The notes beneath the pieces were generated by a model. The model searched no databases. It was given only the letters and a program-made list of their open reading frames with translations, and had not been told where the DNA came from. A stretch of DNA of 8,248 bases from Paracoccaceae bacterium (GTDB lineage: Bacteria > Pseudomonadota > Alphaproteobacteria > Rhodobacterales > Rhodobacteraceae), in contig JAPOSK010000394.1 in the NCBI GenBank assembly GCA_026709725.1, positions 1-8,248 of the forward strand. Direction: 5' to 3'. Each line of letters starts with the position of its first letter. Within the stretch, counting starts at the first letter, position 1. Made by a program: the position numbers and the translations under genes. This document shows, piece by piece, positions 1-6,269 of this stretch.

Positions 1-1023
1 CATCAGAACTGGGGCAATTATGCCTACTACCCCAATACAGGTGCCGGTGCCGAGCCGGATGAGGTCATGGAGGGATTTATCGGCCAGTTCTATGTGAAGC
101 GCCAGCCGCCAGCCCTCGTCCTGATCTCGAATCCGGTCATGAACGCCGATCTTGTTGTGGAGATGCTGAGTGGCAAACTGGGCAGGAAGGTCCGTCTGGT
201 GGTTCCGCAGCGGGGGGAGAAGGCCATGCTGGTTGAGGGGGTCCTGCGGAATGCCCGCGAGTCTCTCAACCGTCGCATCTTCGAGATCTCCAACCAGCGC
301 CGCCTGCTGGAAGAGGCGGCGGAGATCTTTGATCTGGGGATCGTGCCTGACCGTGTCGAGGTCATCGACAATTCGCATATCCAGGGCGCGTATTCGATGG
401 GGGCGCTGATCGCTGTGGGGAGTGAAGGGTATCTCAAGTCGGCCTATCGCAAGTATACAATCCGCAATGATGAAGCCGGTATCGACAGGAACGCTGACGA
501 TTATGCAATGGTCCGGCAGGTTCTGACGCGGCGGTATGGACGTCTGGTCAAGGAGGACCCGGATCGCCTGAGCGATGCCTGGCCGGATCTGGTGATCATC
601 GATGGCGGCCGGGGGCAGCTGAATGCAGCATTCGAGGTCTTGAATGAGATCGGTCTTTCAGACATGCAGTTGATTGCCATATCCAAGGGGCCAAACCGAA
701 ATCACGGGAAGGAAACATTTCATATGATGGACCGGGAGTCCTTCACGCTGTCCGATGATCACCCTGTGCTGTATTTCATGCAGCGGCTTCGGGATGAAGC
801 ACACCGATTTGCAATCGGGGCCCATCGCAGCAGGCGCGGCAAAACGATGTCAGCCTCGGCACTGGTGGAAATCCCCGGGGTCGGCGCAGCGCGGCGCAGT
901 GCCCTCCTGGCCCATTTCGGCTCGTTCAGGGCTGTCAAGAATGCCGCCGTTGAGGATTTGCAGGCTGTCCGGGGTGTTTCGCTGGCACTGGCCACCACGA
1001 TTCATGCCCATCTCAACGAGTGA
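1..1023 (+). CDS. uvrC: UvrABC excinuclease subunit C, C-terminal part (5' end outside window)
   Basis: UvrC makes the two incisions either side of a DNA lesion during nucleotide excision repair, working with UvrB in the cytoplasm. The reading frame is open from the first base, so the start lies upstream; 340 residues are visible, a little over half of the usual 600-650. The visible part starts before the FIGQFY motif (about 76-93). It then covers the RNase H-like nuclease domain. Candidate catalytic acids are Asp in IDNSHIQG (codon 367-369), the Asp pair in NADDYAM (496-501) and Asp in IDGGRGQL (601-603), with the conserved His in RDEAHRF (802-804). A helix-hairpin-helix pair ends the protein (IPGVGAARR, then VRGVSLALA). 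All expected nuclease residues are present, so the enzyme looks functional. The stop lies 9 nt before pgsA, which suggests co-transcription with pgsA, moaD and moaE. Confidence 0.97.
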   Translation, partial: HQNWGNYAYYPNTGAGAEPDEVMEGFIGQFYVKRQPPALVLISNPVMNADLVVEMLSGKLGRKVRLVVPQRGEKAMLVEGVLRNARESLNRRIFEISNQRRLLEEAAEIFDLGIVPDRVEVIDNSHIQGAYSMGALIAVGSEGYLKSAYRKYTIRNDEAGIDRNADDYAMVRQVLTRRYGRLVKEDPDRLSDAWPDLVIIDGGRGQLNAAFEVLNEIGLSDMQLIAISKGPNRNHGKETFHMMDRESFTLSDDHPVLYFMQRLRDEAHRFAIGAHRSRRGKTMSASALVEIPGVGAARRSALLAHFGSFRAVKNAAVEDLQAVRGVSLALATTIHAHLNE

Positions 1024-1032
1024 ATCCGGTTC

Positions 1033-1641
1033 ATGATCAATCTCCCGACATCACTGACTCTCTACCGCTTTCTGGCCTCTCTCGGGATTGTGGCTGCCTT
1101 TGTGCTGCTTGACAGCGGTCCGGCCAATCTTGCTGCTCTCCTGTTTTTTGTGACGGGCTGCGTGACGGATTACCTTGATGGTTATCTGGCACGAAGATAT
1201 GACCTGACAACGGCACTCGGCCGGATGCTTGATCCGATTGCCGACAAGGTCCTTGTCATCACTGCCCTCTTCATGCTGGCCAGCGAGAACACCCATGGGG
1301 CTGTCCTCCTGATTCCCGCTGCGCTGATCGTGACAAGGGAGTTGATCGTCTCGGGGATCAGGGAATTTTTTGGATCTGATGGACCGCAGCTGGCAGTGAC
1401 CCGGCTGGCCAAATGGAAGACGGCTGTCCAGATGCTGTCCCTGACGGGCGTGTTCACTTGCAACGGTCTGACCGGAACCGCCATTCTGCCCGGATGGGCG
1501 GCTGATGCCGGGCCGGGATCCCTGCCGGCCCTGATCTCGCTCGGCCTTCTCTGGCTGGCGGCACTCTTGACGCTGGTCACGGGCAGCCAATACCTGCACG
1601 GGGCAATCATGGCTCTCAGGGAGCATACAAATGACGCTTAG
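1033..1641 (+). CDS. pgsA: CDP-diacylglycerol--glycerol-3-phosphate 3-phosphatidyltransferase
   Basis: This inner-membrane enzyme moves a phosphatidyl group from CDP-diacylglycerol to glycerol-3-phosphate, the committed step to phosphatidylglycerol and cardiolipin. The CDP-alcohol phosphotransferase signature is complete in residues 46-71: D46, D49, G50, A53, R54, G63, D67 and D71 have the exact family spacing. The N-terminus INLPTSLTLYRF is typical of PgsA rather than of phosphatidylserine or phosphatidylcholine synthases. Several hydrophobic segments fit a multi-pass membrane protein, including about 14-27, 34-45, 75-83, 90-100 and 165-182. At 202 residues it has a normal length. The ATG start lies 9 nt after the uvrC stop, with no strong Shine-Dalgarno sequence, so translational coupling to uvrC is possible. 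Its last codons and stop (TAG at 1639-1641) lie inside the first copy of the tandem repeat that precedes moaD. Confidence 0.95.
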   Translation: MINLPTSLTLYRFLASLGIVAAFVLLDSGPANLAALLFFVTGCVTDYLDGYLARRYDLTTALGRMLDPIADKVLVITALFMLASENTHGAVLLIPAALIVTRELIVSGIREFFGSDGPQLAVTRLAKWKTAVQMLSLTGVFTCNGLTGTAILPGWAADAGPGSLPALISLGLLWLAALLTLVTGSQYLHGAIMALREHTNDA

Positions 1642-1672
1642 GTTCGCGATGACACTCAGGATTTTGCGATGA
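1631..1672 (+). other. Possible 13-codon upstream reading frame coupled to moaD
   Basis: The ATG at 1631 opens a short frame reading MTLRFAMTLRILR. Its TGA stop (1670-1672) overlaps the moaD ATG (1669-1671) as ATGA. The ATG at 1649 is in the same frame and has AGG 6 nt upstream, so a 7-codon version is also possible. The frame overlaps the end of pgsA in another register. The stop-start overlap is the classic arrangement for translational coupling, but the frame may be only a by-product of the tandem repeat. There is no evidence that the peptide itself has a function. Confidence 0.25.
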
Positions 1673-1688
1673 CGCTCAGGGTTTTGTA
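1631..1688 (+). repeat. Imperfect three-copy tandem repeat of the moaD start site
   Basis: Three head-to-tail copies start at ATGs 1631, 1649 and 1669 (units of 18, 20 and 20 nt). Each opens with ATGAC(G/A)CT(T/C)AGG, which would encode MTLR, followed by a T-rich tail ending in GCG or GTA. The first copy also supplies the last codons and stop of pgsA. The third copy is the accepted start of moaD. In each case the AGG of one copy sits 6-8 nt before the ATG of the next and can act as its Shine-Dalgarno sequence. This looks like local duplication of a translation-start unit; slippage or unequal exchange as the cause is inference. Confidence 0.8.
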
Positions 1689-1920
1689 TTTTGCCTGGGT
1701 GCGCGAACGCATCGGTATCCCGGATGAGGAGATTGAGACGACGGCTGCAACTGTCCGTGCGTTTCTCGGCGAACTGGCTGAACGGGAGGAACGCTACCAT
1801 CGCGTCTTTGCCAATCCGGAAGCCCTGCGGGTGGCTGTGGACCAGAGACTTTGCGATCTTGATTCACCACTTGCGGATGCATCCGAGATCGCCATTTTTC
1901 CACCGATGACGGGGGGCTGA
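1669..1920 (+). CDS. moaD: Molybdopterin synthase sulfur-carrier subunit MoaD
   Basis: MoaD is the small ubiquitin-fold subunit of molybdopterin synthase. Its C-terminal glycine carries a thiocarboxylate that donates sulfur to cyclic pyranopterin monophosphate during molybdenum-cofactor synthesis. The protein has 83 residues, normal for the family. It opens with the beta strand LRVLYFAWVRERIG and ends in FPPMTGG, with the essential Gly-Gly tail as the last two residues. The start at 1669 is chosen because the preceding repeat copy places AGG (1658-1660) 8 nt upstream; the earlier ATGs at 1631 and 1649 are in a different frame. moaE follows 1 nt after the stop, so both subunits are almost certainly made from one message. 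The activating enzyme MoeB and the other Mo-cofactor genes are not in this window. Confidence 0.95.
   Translation: MTLRVLYFAWVRERIGIPDEEIETTAATVRAFLGELAEREERYHRVFANPEALRVAVDQRLCDLDSPLADASEIAIFPPMTGG
1911..1916 (+). promoter_or_regulatory. Shine-Dalgarno sequence of moaE inside the moaD tail codons
   Basis: A run of six G lies 5 nt before the moaE ATG and can pair with the CCUCC of 16S rRNA. The same bases form most of the two Gly codons at the end of moaD, so the invariant diglycine tail also provides the ribosome binding site for the partner subunit. Confidence 0.55.
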
Positions 1921-1921
1921 T

Positions 1922-2377
1922 ATGGAGATCAGGATCACTTCCGATCCCATCGACCCGGCAGCTGAACTCGCAGCCCTGAGCGGTGTGCACAAGGCGGCGG
2001 GCGCCGTCGTGAGTTTTTGCGGCCAGGTTCGCAGCGATGAGTCCGCCCCCATCACAACTCTGGAGATTGAACACTATCCGGGCATGACTGAAACGGCCAT
2101 TGCAGCGATTGTTGCCGAGGCGGAAGCGCGCTGGGACCTGCTTGCCGGGCGTGTGATCCACCGCCATGGACAGCTCAGCCCTGGCGAGACCATCGTTTTT
2201 GTCGCCACGGTCGCGGCCCACCGCCATGCCGCCCTGCACGCGGCGGATTTTATCATGGACTACCTCAAGACCCGGGCGCCTTTCTGGAAAAAGGAGCATG
2301 GGCCGGAGGGCGGCCACTGGGTGGGCAGTCGGACAGAGGATGAGGCCGCAGCGCGGCGCTGGTCTGATGATTCATGA
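1922..2377 (+). CDS. moaE: Molybdopterin synthase catalytic subunit MoaE
   Basis: MoaE is the large subunit of the MoaD2-MoaE2 heterotetramer and carries out the two sulfur insertions that turn cyclic pyranopterin monophosphate into molybdopterin. Its 151 residues are the usual length. Conserved blocks in order are FCGQVR (32-37), EHYPGM (50-55), IHRHG (79-83), the AHRHAA substrate-pocket region (99-104) and DYLKTRAPFWKKE (113-125). K116 and K123 correspond to the two active-site lysines of the family (K119 and K126 in E. coli), so the enzyme should be active. The ATG is 1 nt after the moaD stop, with a G-rich Shine-Dalgarno sequence 5 nt upstream. It is the last gene of the plus-strand run; its stop faces the ubiA stop across 12 nt, with no hairpin terminator that I can see. 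Confidence 0.96.
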   Translation: MEIRITSDPIDPAAELAALSGVHKAAGAVVSFCGQVRSDESAPITTLEIEHYPGMTETAIAAIVAEAEARWDLLAGRVIHRHGQLSPGETIVFVATVAAHRHAALHAADFIMDYLKTRAPFWKKEHGPEGGHWVGSRTEDEAAARRWSDDS

Positions 2378-2389
2378 CAGGGATGGCAG

Positions 2390-3352
2390 TCAGAGGAGCA
2401 GTGCCGGTGCAAGGAAAAGGCAGGGCAGAAGACCGGTGTTGCGCATGGAGCGGAAGGCGGCAAGGCAGGACGCTGGATCGTTGAGGTCAAGCCTCCGCAT
2501 CTGCATGATCATGTGGGCCCCGAACCCGATGACGGCACCCGCATACAGGGCCCCATCAAGGATTGTGGATTCATCGGGCAGGGCCAGGATGAGAGCCAGG
2601 GCATAGAGTCCGGTCGATGCCGCAAGAAAGACCCAGAGACAGATCCGGCTTCGATCGCCAAAAAGCCGTGCGGTGGACTTGATCCCGACCAGAGCGTCGT
2701 CTTCGATGTCCTGATGGGCATAGATGGTGTCATAGTAGAGTGTCCAGGTGATCCCGGCAAGATACAGGAGGAGCGGAGCCGGGCCGAGCGATCCGGTGAC
2801 GGCGGCCCAGCCAAGCAGGGCGCCCCAGTTGAAGGCAATGCCCAGAAAGATCTGGGGCCACCAGGTGAACCGCTTGGCAAAGGGGTAGATGACAACCGTA
2901 ATGAGTGACGCAACGCCGAGCATGATGGTAAAGCGATTGAAGGTCAGAAGGATGGCAAAGGCAATGAGCGACTGGAGAGTCAGCCAGATGGCAGCATGGG
3001 AGATTCTGATCTGGCCGGACGGCAGGGGGCGGGATCGCGTGCGCGCGACCCGGGCGTCGAGGTCCCGATCCGTGATATCATTCCAGGTGCACCCTGCGCC
3101 GCGCATCAGGACAGCGCCAATGGCGCAGGCCATCGCAATCCACGTATGTCCAATGGTCCACGCGCCCGTCATGTTCGCCGCAAGCAGGAGACCCCACCAG
3201 CAGGGCAGCAGCAAAAGCCAGGTACCGATGGGTCGATCGAGTCGGCTGAGACGGAAATACGGTCGCCATGACGCCGGTGCGTGCCGGTCAACCCAGTTGC
3301 CCGCAACTGAATCGGGGACTCCATCATCCTGTTCATGCTGAATATGTATCAT
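2390..3352 (-). CDS. ubiA: 4-hydroxybenzoate polyprenyltransferase
   Basis: UbiA is an inner-membrane prenyltransferase that joins a polyprenyl chain to 4-hydroxybenzoate, the first membrane step of ubiquinone synthesis. Both Asp-rich motifs that bind the magnesium-diphosphate of the prenyl donor are intact: NDITDRDLD at 91-99 and YAHQDIEDD at 211-219, counted from the ATG at 3352. The membrane segment GTWLLLLPCWWGLLLA near the N-terminus is typical of UbiA itself, and about eight hydrophobic segments follow. The gene would encode 320 residues; most relatives have about 290-320. I chose ATG 3352 over the in-frame TTG at 3385 because the TTG start would overlap the first codons of rsmE, and neither has a clear Shine-Dalgarno sequence. 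Related menaquinone or heme O prenyltransferases are less likely given the motif context. It is divergent from rsmE and convergent with moaE. Confidence 0.94.
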   Translation of the reverse strand: MIHIQHEQDDGVPDSVAGNWVDRHAPASWRPYFRLSRLDRPIGTWLLLLPCWWGLLLAANMTGAWTIGHTWIAMACAIGAVLMRGAGCTWNDITDRDLDARVARTRSRPLPSGQIRISHAAIWLTLQSLIAFAILLTFNRFTIMLGVASLITVVIYPFAKRFTWWPQIFLGIAFNWGALLGWAAVTGSLGPAPLLLYLAGITWTLYYDTIYAHQDIEDDALVGIKSTARLFGDRSRICLWVFLAASTGLYALALILALPDESTILDGALYAGAVIGFGAHMIMQMRRLDLNDPASCLAAFRSMRNTGLLPCLFLAPALLL

Positions 3353-3385
3353 GGCAAGCACAGAGATAGCCCAAAGACATGTCAA
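3353..3385 (-). promoter_or_regulatory. Candidate ubiA promoter in the 26-nt ubiA/rsmE divergent gap
   Basis: On the minus strand, a perfect -35 hexamer TTGACA reads from 3385 to 3380, overlapping the rsmE start codon. After a 17-nt spacer comes TGTGCT (3362-3357), a poor -10 with 3 of 6 consensus bases. Transcription would then begin close to the ubiA ATG at 3352, giving a message with almost no leader. The lack of a Shine-Dalgarno sequence before that ATG fits this, but the weak -10 keeps confidence low. No convincing promoter for rsmE is visible; it would have to lie within the ubiA 5' coding region. Confidence 0.22.
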
Positions 3386-4140
3386 ATACCAAAACCCGGC
3401 CTGATCCGCGTCTGCGCCTCTTTTGTGAAGGGGATCTGGGCCCTGACCGCGCGGTTGTCATCACATCCGGCCAGAATCACCATCTCCACACCGTTCTCAG
3501 GGCTCGTGCCGGCCAGCAGGTGCTGCTCTTCAATGGCCGTGACGGTGAATGGCTGGCATCAATCAGGGCCACGGAATCCAGACGGACAACGCTTCTCACC
3601 GATCATCAGACACGCCCGCAGGCGGGATTGCCGGATATCTGGCTGGTGTTTTCCCCGCTCACCAGGGATCGAACACATTACGCCGTCGAAAAGGCCACCG
3701 AACTCGGTGTTGCCCGGATCTGTCCCGTGACCATGACCAGAACCCGCCCCCGCCGCATTGTCCCGGAGCGTCTGCGGGCGGTTGCCATCGGTGCCGCACA
3801 GCAATGCGGCGGTCTGGCCGTCCCCGAGATCAGCCATCCGCAGCCGCTGGACTCCCTGCTGACCCACTGGCCTGCCGGGCGAACTCTCTTCCATTGCGAT
3901 GAGACGCTCACCGATCGGCCCTGTGATCCATACGCACTCGCCCATGCAGGACCAAGGGCCGTTCTCATCGGACCGGAGGGTGGCCTCGACCCGGGGGAGC
4001 GCGCCATGCTCCATGACTGTGACTTCACCCACCCGGTCTCGCTCGGCCCGCGCATTCTGCGGGCGGAAACCGCCCTGGTTTGTGCTTTGACGCTGATGAA
4101 TGTTCTGCCGTCCGCGGCTGGGGTGGGGACTCCGGCATAA
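3379..4140 (+). CDS. rsmE: 16S rRNA (uracil-1498-N3)-methyltransferase RsmE
   Basis: RsmE methylates N3 of U1498 in the 16S rRNA of the small ribosomal subunit, using S-adenosylmethionine. The 253 residues match the family, with an N-terminal PUA-like domain and a C-terminal SPOUT (trefoil-knot) methyltransferase domain. Motifs in order are HHLHTVLRARAG (34-45) in the RNA-binding part, VEKATELGV (103-111), GPEGGLDPGE (198-207) and LGPRILRAETA (222-232). The last two form the SAM-binding knot. The 139-145 region reads AAQQCGG, close to but not identical to the more usual EQS/EQC-type segment. The ATG at 3379 gives the expected N-terminal length, though no clear Shine-Dalgarno sequence precedes it. 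The gene starts 26 nt from ubiA on the other strand and is followed by gshA after 117 nt. Confidence 0.95.
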   Translation: MSNTKTRPDPRLRLFCEGDLGPDRAVVITSGQNHHLHTVLRARAGQQVLLFNGRDGEWLASIRATESRRTTLLTDHQTRPQAGLPDIWLVFSPLTRDRTHYAVEKATELGVARICPVTMTRTRPRRIVPERLRAVAIGAAQQCGGLAVPEISHPQPLDSLLTHWPAGRTLFHCDETLTDRPCDPYALAHAGPRAVLIGPEGGLDPGERAMLHDCDFTHPVSLGPRILRAETALVCALTLMNVLPSAAGVGTPA

Positions 4141-4244
4141 TCATGTTGTTGCGGAGTGCTGAACGAAGTAAACCGGGGGAGAGTGGGGTGATGGCGGGAC
4201 TGGAACCGGACTGTGTTCAGTGACGCATGGTGATGGGTCGGAAA

Positions 4245-4251
4245 GGGCAGG
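4245..4251 (+). promoter_or_regulatory. Shine-Dalgarno region that decides the gshA start
   Basis: GGGCAGG precedes two possible in-frame starts, TTG at 4252 and GTG at 4258. The AGG at 4249-4251 is 6 nt from the GTG, a normal distance. The TTG abuts it and would have to use AAAGGG (4242-4247) at only 4 nt. This favours GTG 4258. The rest of the 4141-4251 gap shows no strong promoter or terminator. Confidence 0.4.
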
Positions 4252-4257
4252 TTGAAT

Positions 4258-5628
4258 GTGTCTATACCGCAATCGGGCGGGACGGTCCTTGAGCATCGCG
4301 AGCAGCTGACGGAATATCTGGAGGCGGGCTGCAAGCCACGCAGAGACTGGCGTATCGGCACCGAGCACGAGAAGTTCGGCTTCAATCTCAGGACTCGCGA
4401 CCCGCTTCCGTATGATGGCCCCTGTTCCATTCGGGCCATGCTGGAGGGGTTGCGGGATGCATTCGCCTGGCGGGAGGTCACTGAATCCGGCAATCTGATC
4501 GGCCTGACCAAGGATGGTGCCAACATCTCTCTTGAGCCGGGGGGGCAGTTCGAGTTGTCCGGGGCACCCCTGTCCACATTGCACCAGACCTGTGCGGAGG
4601 TCAGCACCCACCTTGTTGAAGTTCAGACAATCGCCCAGCGGATCGGTGCCGGATTCATTGGTGTCGGTGCCGCACCGGACTGGACCCATGCCCGGATGCC
4701 GGTCATGCCCAAGGGTCGATACCGGCTGATGACGGATTACATGCAGGGTGCGGGCCGGAACGGGGTGACGATGATGTACCGGACATGCACCGTGCAGGTG
4801 AATCTCGACTTTGGCAGTGAAGCGGACATGGTCAGGAAACTGCGTGTCGCTCTCGCCCTGCAGCCGGTTGCAACAGCCCTCTTTGCCAATTCACCTTTTT
4901 TTGAGGGTCGGCAGCTTGATGTGCTGAGCTGGCGCAGTCACCTCTGGCATGATGTTGATGCAGACCGGACCGGCATGCTGCCCTTTGTCTTCGAGCCGGG
5001 GTTCGGTTTTGATGCCTGGGTGGAATACGCCCTGGATGTCCCGATGTATTTCGTCTTTCGCGAGGGACGGTATCTTGATGCACGCGGGCTCTCGTTTCGG
5101 GATTTTCTCAGGGGCAGCCTGCCGGTTCTGCCGGGTGAGCTGCCGACAACGGCGGACTGGGCCGATCACCTGACCACGATCTTTCCCGAGGCACGAATCA
5201 AGACGTTTCTGGAAATGCGGGGGGCTGACAGCGGCCCCTGGCACCACATCTGCGCCCTTCCGGCCTTTTGGGTTGGCCTGCTCTATGACGGCAGCGTCCT
5301 TGATGCCGCCTGGGACCTGGTGAAGGACATGGATGCAGCAGCCCGGGAGGGTCTGCGCCGTGCCGCGTCCCGGGAAGGCCTGCGTGGTTCCAGCTATGGC
5401 TACCGGCTTCGGGATCTTGCCCGGACATGCCTTGATCTGGCCACGAACGGGCTGAAGGCCCGCAGGAGTGATCCGCTGGTTCCGACCGATGACAATGAGG
5501 ATGTGTATCTTGCGCCCCTGCAGGAGATCCTTGCGACCGGGAAGACGCCGGCTGATCGCCTCCTCGAGATGTACCGCGGGGACTGGAACGGTGATCTTGA
5601 CCGGATCTACGAGGACTGCCGGTATTGA
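4258..5628 (+). CDS. gshA: Glutamate--cysteine ligase (plant/alphaproteobacterial type)
   Basis: This cytoplasmic enzyme joins L-glutamate and L-cysteine through the gamma-carboxyl group using ATP, the rate-limiting first step of glutathione synthesis. It belongs to the plant-like GCS2 family rather than the enterobacterial gshA family. Evidence, counted from GTG 4258: IGTEHEKFGF (33-42), LEPGGQFELSGAPL (92-105), and MYRTCTVQVNLDF (172-184), which is nearly diagnostic for this group. The C-terminus YRGDWNGDLDRIYEDCRY is also typical. The predicted 456 residues match bacterial members. The start is GTG or possibly TTG two codons earlier; GTG gives an N-terminus of SIPQSGG after the initiator, which fits my recollection of alphaproteobacterial relatives. 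It lies downstream of rsmE on the same strand. The partner gshB is not in this window. The gene converges with plsY, the stops being separated by 20 nt. Confidence 0.95.
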   Translation: MSIPQSGGTVLEHREQLTEYLEAGCKPRRDWRIGTEHEKFGFNLRTRDPLPYDGPCSIRAMLEGLRDAFAWREVTESGNLIGLTKDGANISLEPGGQFELSGAPLSTLHQTCAEVSTHLVEVQTIAQRIGAGFIGVGAAPDWTHARMPVMPKGRYRLMTDYMQGAGRNGVTMMYRTCTVQVNLDFGSEADMVRKLRVALALQPVATALFANSPFFEGRQLDVLSWRSHLWHDVDADRTGMLPFVFEPGFGFDAWVEYALDVPMYFVFREGRYLDARGLSFRDFLRGSLPVLPGELPTTADWADHLTTIFPEARIKTFLEMRGADSGPWHHICALPAFWVGLLYDGSVLDAAWDLVKDMDAAAREGLRRAASREGLRGSSYGYRLRDLARTCLDLATNGLKARRSDPLVPTDDNEDVYLAPLQEILATGKTPADRLLEMYRGDWNGDLDRIYEDCRY

Positions 5629-5648
5629 GATTGCGGCGATGAAGCCTG

Positions 5649-6269
5649 TCAGGATTTGGACCGGAAGGTGATTCTGGGCTCCGTGCCTTCAAGCAGGCGC
5701 ATGATATTGCTGCGATGGCGATACCAGATGAGGGCTGCGAGGAGCAGGGACAGGACCAGAAGCGATGCATGACCCATCACGATCGCTGCAACCGGGAACA
5801 CGGCTGTGGCTGTGAGGGCTGCGAGTGACGAGATGCGGAACAGAGCGGCCATGAGCAGCCAGACCAGCGCACAGAGCACCGCAGCGGCGGGGGCCAGGAC
5901 TGCAATCACGCCGAAGAACGTTGCGACGCCCTTTCCACCCCGGAACGAATGCCAGACCGGATAGAGGTGGCCCAGAAATGCAGACAGGGCCGCACACTGC
6001 ATGGCGTCATCGGTGCCAAGGACTGTGGCCGTGGCAAGAACGGGAACCAGACCCTTTCCCATATCGAGGACCAGAGTCAGGAGAGCTGCCGCCCTGCTGC
6101 CGGTGCGGAGGACATTCGATGTTCCGATGTTGCCGGAGCCGATGCTGCGCAGGTCAGCAAGACCCATCAGCCGGGTCACAACGAGACCGAAGGCGATCGA
6201 TCCGAGGAGGTAGGATCCGCCGGCAATGACGGCCAGGCTCATGACAGGTGTGACGAACTCAGGGGCCAT
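5649..6269 (-). CDS. plsY: Acyl-phosphate:glycerol-3-phosphate acyltransferase PlsY
   Basis: PlsY is an inner-membrane enzyme that moves an acyl group from acyl-phosphate (made by PlsX) to position 1 of glycerol-3-phosphate, giving lysophosphatidic acid, the first step of phospholipid synthesis. Signatures from the ATG at 6269: GSIAFGLVV (23-31), RSIGSGNIGTSNVLRTG (41-57), GHLYPVWHSFRGGKGVAT (100-117) and RHRSNIMRLLEGTEPRI (184-200). Together these are the conserved loops of the family. Hydrophobic segments between them fit a multi-pass protein, and 206 residues is the usual size. I chose ATG 6269 over in-frame ATGs at 6284 and 6302 because AAAGG lies 7 nt upstream and the overlap with the upstream gene shrinks to 11 nt. 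It is the last gene of the pyrB - dihydroorotase-like - plsY run and is probably translationally coupled. Confidence 0.95.
   Translation of the reverse strand: MAPEFVTPVMSLAVIAGGSYLLGSIAFGLVVTRLMGLADLRSIGSGNIGTSNVLRTGSRAAALLTLVLDMGKGLVPVLATATVLGTDDAMQCAALSAFLGHLYPVWHSFRGGKGVATFFGVIAVLAPAAAVLCALVWLLMAALFRISSLAALTATAVFPVAAIVMGHASLLVLSLLLAALIWYRHRSNIMRLLEGTEPRITFRSKS

Noticed and set aside
1051..1800. 249-residue open frame on the minus strand opposite pgsA and moaD
   Set aside because: Low-complexity, polar composition with no family features. The opposite strand carries complete PgsA and MoaD signatures.
1676..2317. 213-residue open frame on the minus strand opposite moaD and moaE
   Set aside because: No recognisable motif and antisense to conserved codons of two real genes.
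2513..2908. Open frame on the plus strand inside ubiA
   Set aside because: Gly/Asp/Pro-rich translation without domain features; UbiA on the other strand has both Asp-rich motifs and membrane segments.
3353..3385. UbiA starting at TTG 3385
   Set aside because: It would overlap the start of rsmE head-to-head, adds an atypical N-terminal stretch and has no Shine-Dalgarno sequence. ATG 3352 is simpler, though not proven.
4146..4174. TTGTTG - 17 nt - TAAACC as a promoter for gshA
   Set aside because: Only 3 of 6 matches in each hexamer, which is expected by chance in a gap of this size.
3678..4607. Long open frame on the minus strand across the rsmE 3' half, the intergenic gap and the gshA start
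   Set aside because: The translation is rich in Ser, Arg and Pro with no recognisable motif, and it lies opposite two clearly conserved genes. It is a shadow frame of G+C-rich DNA.
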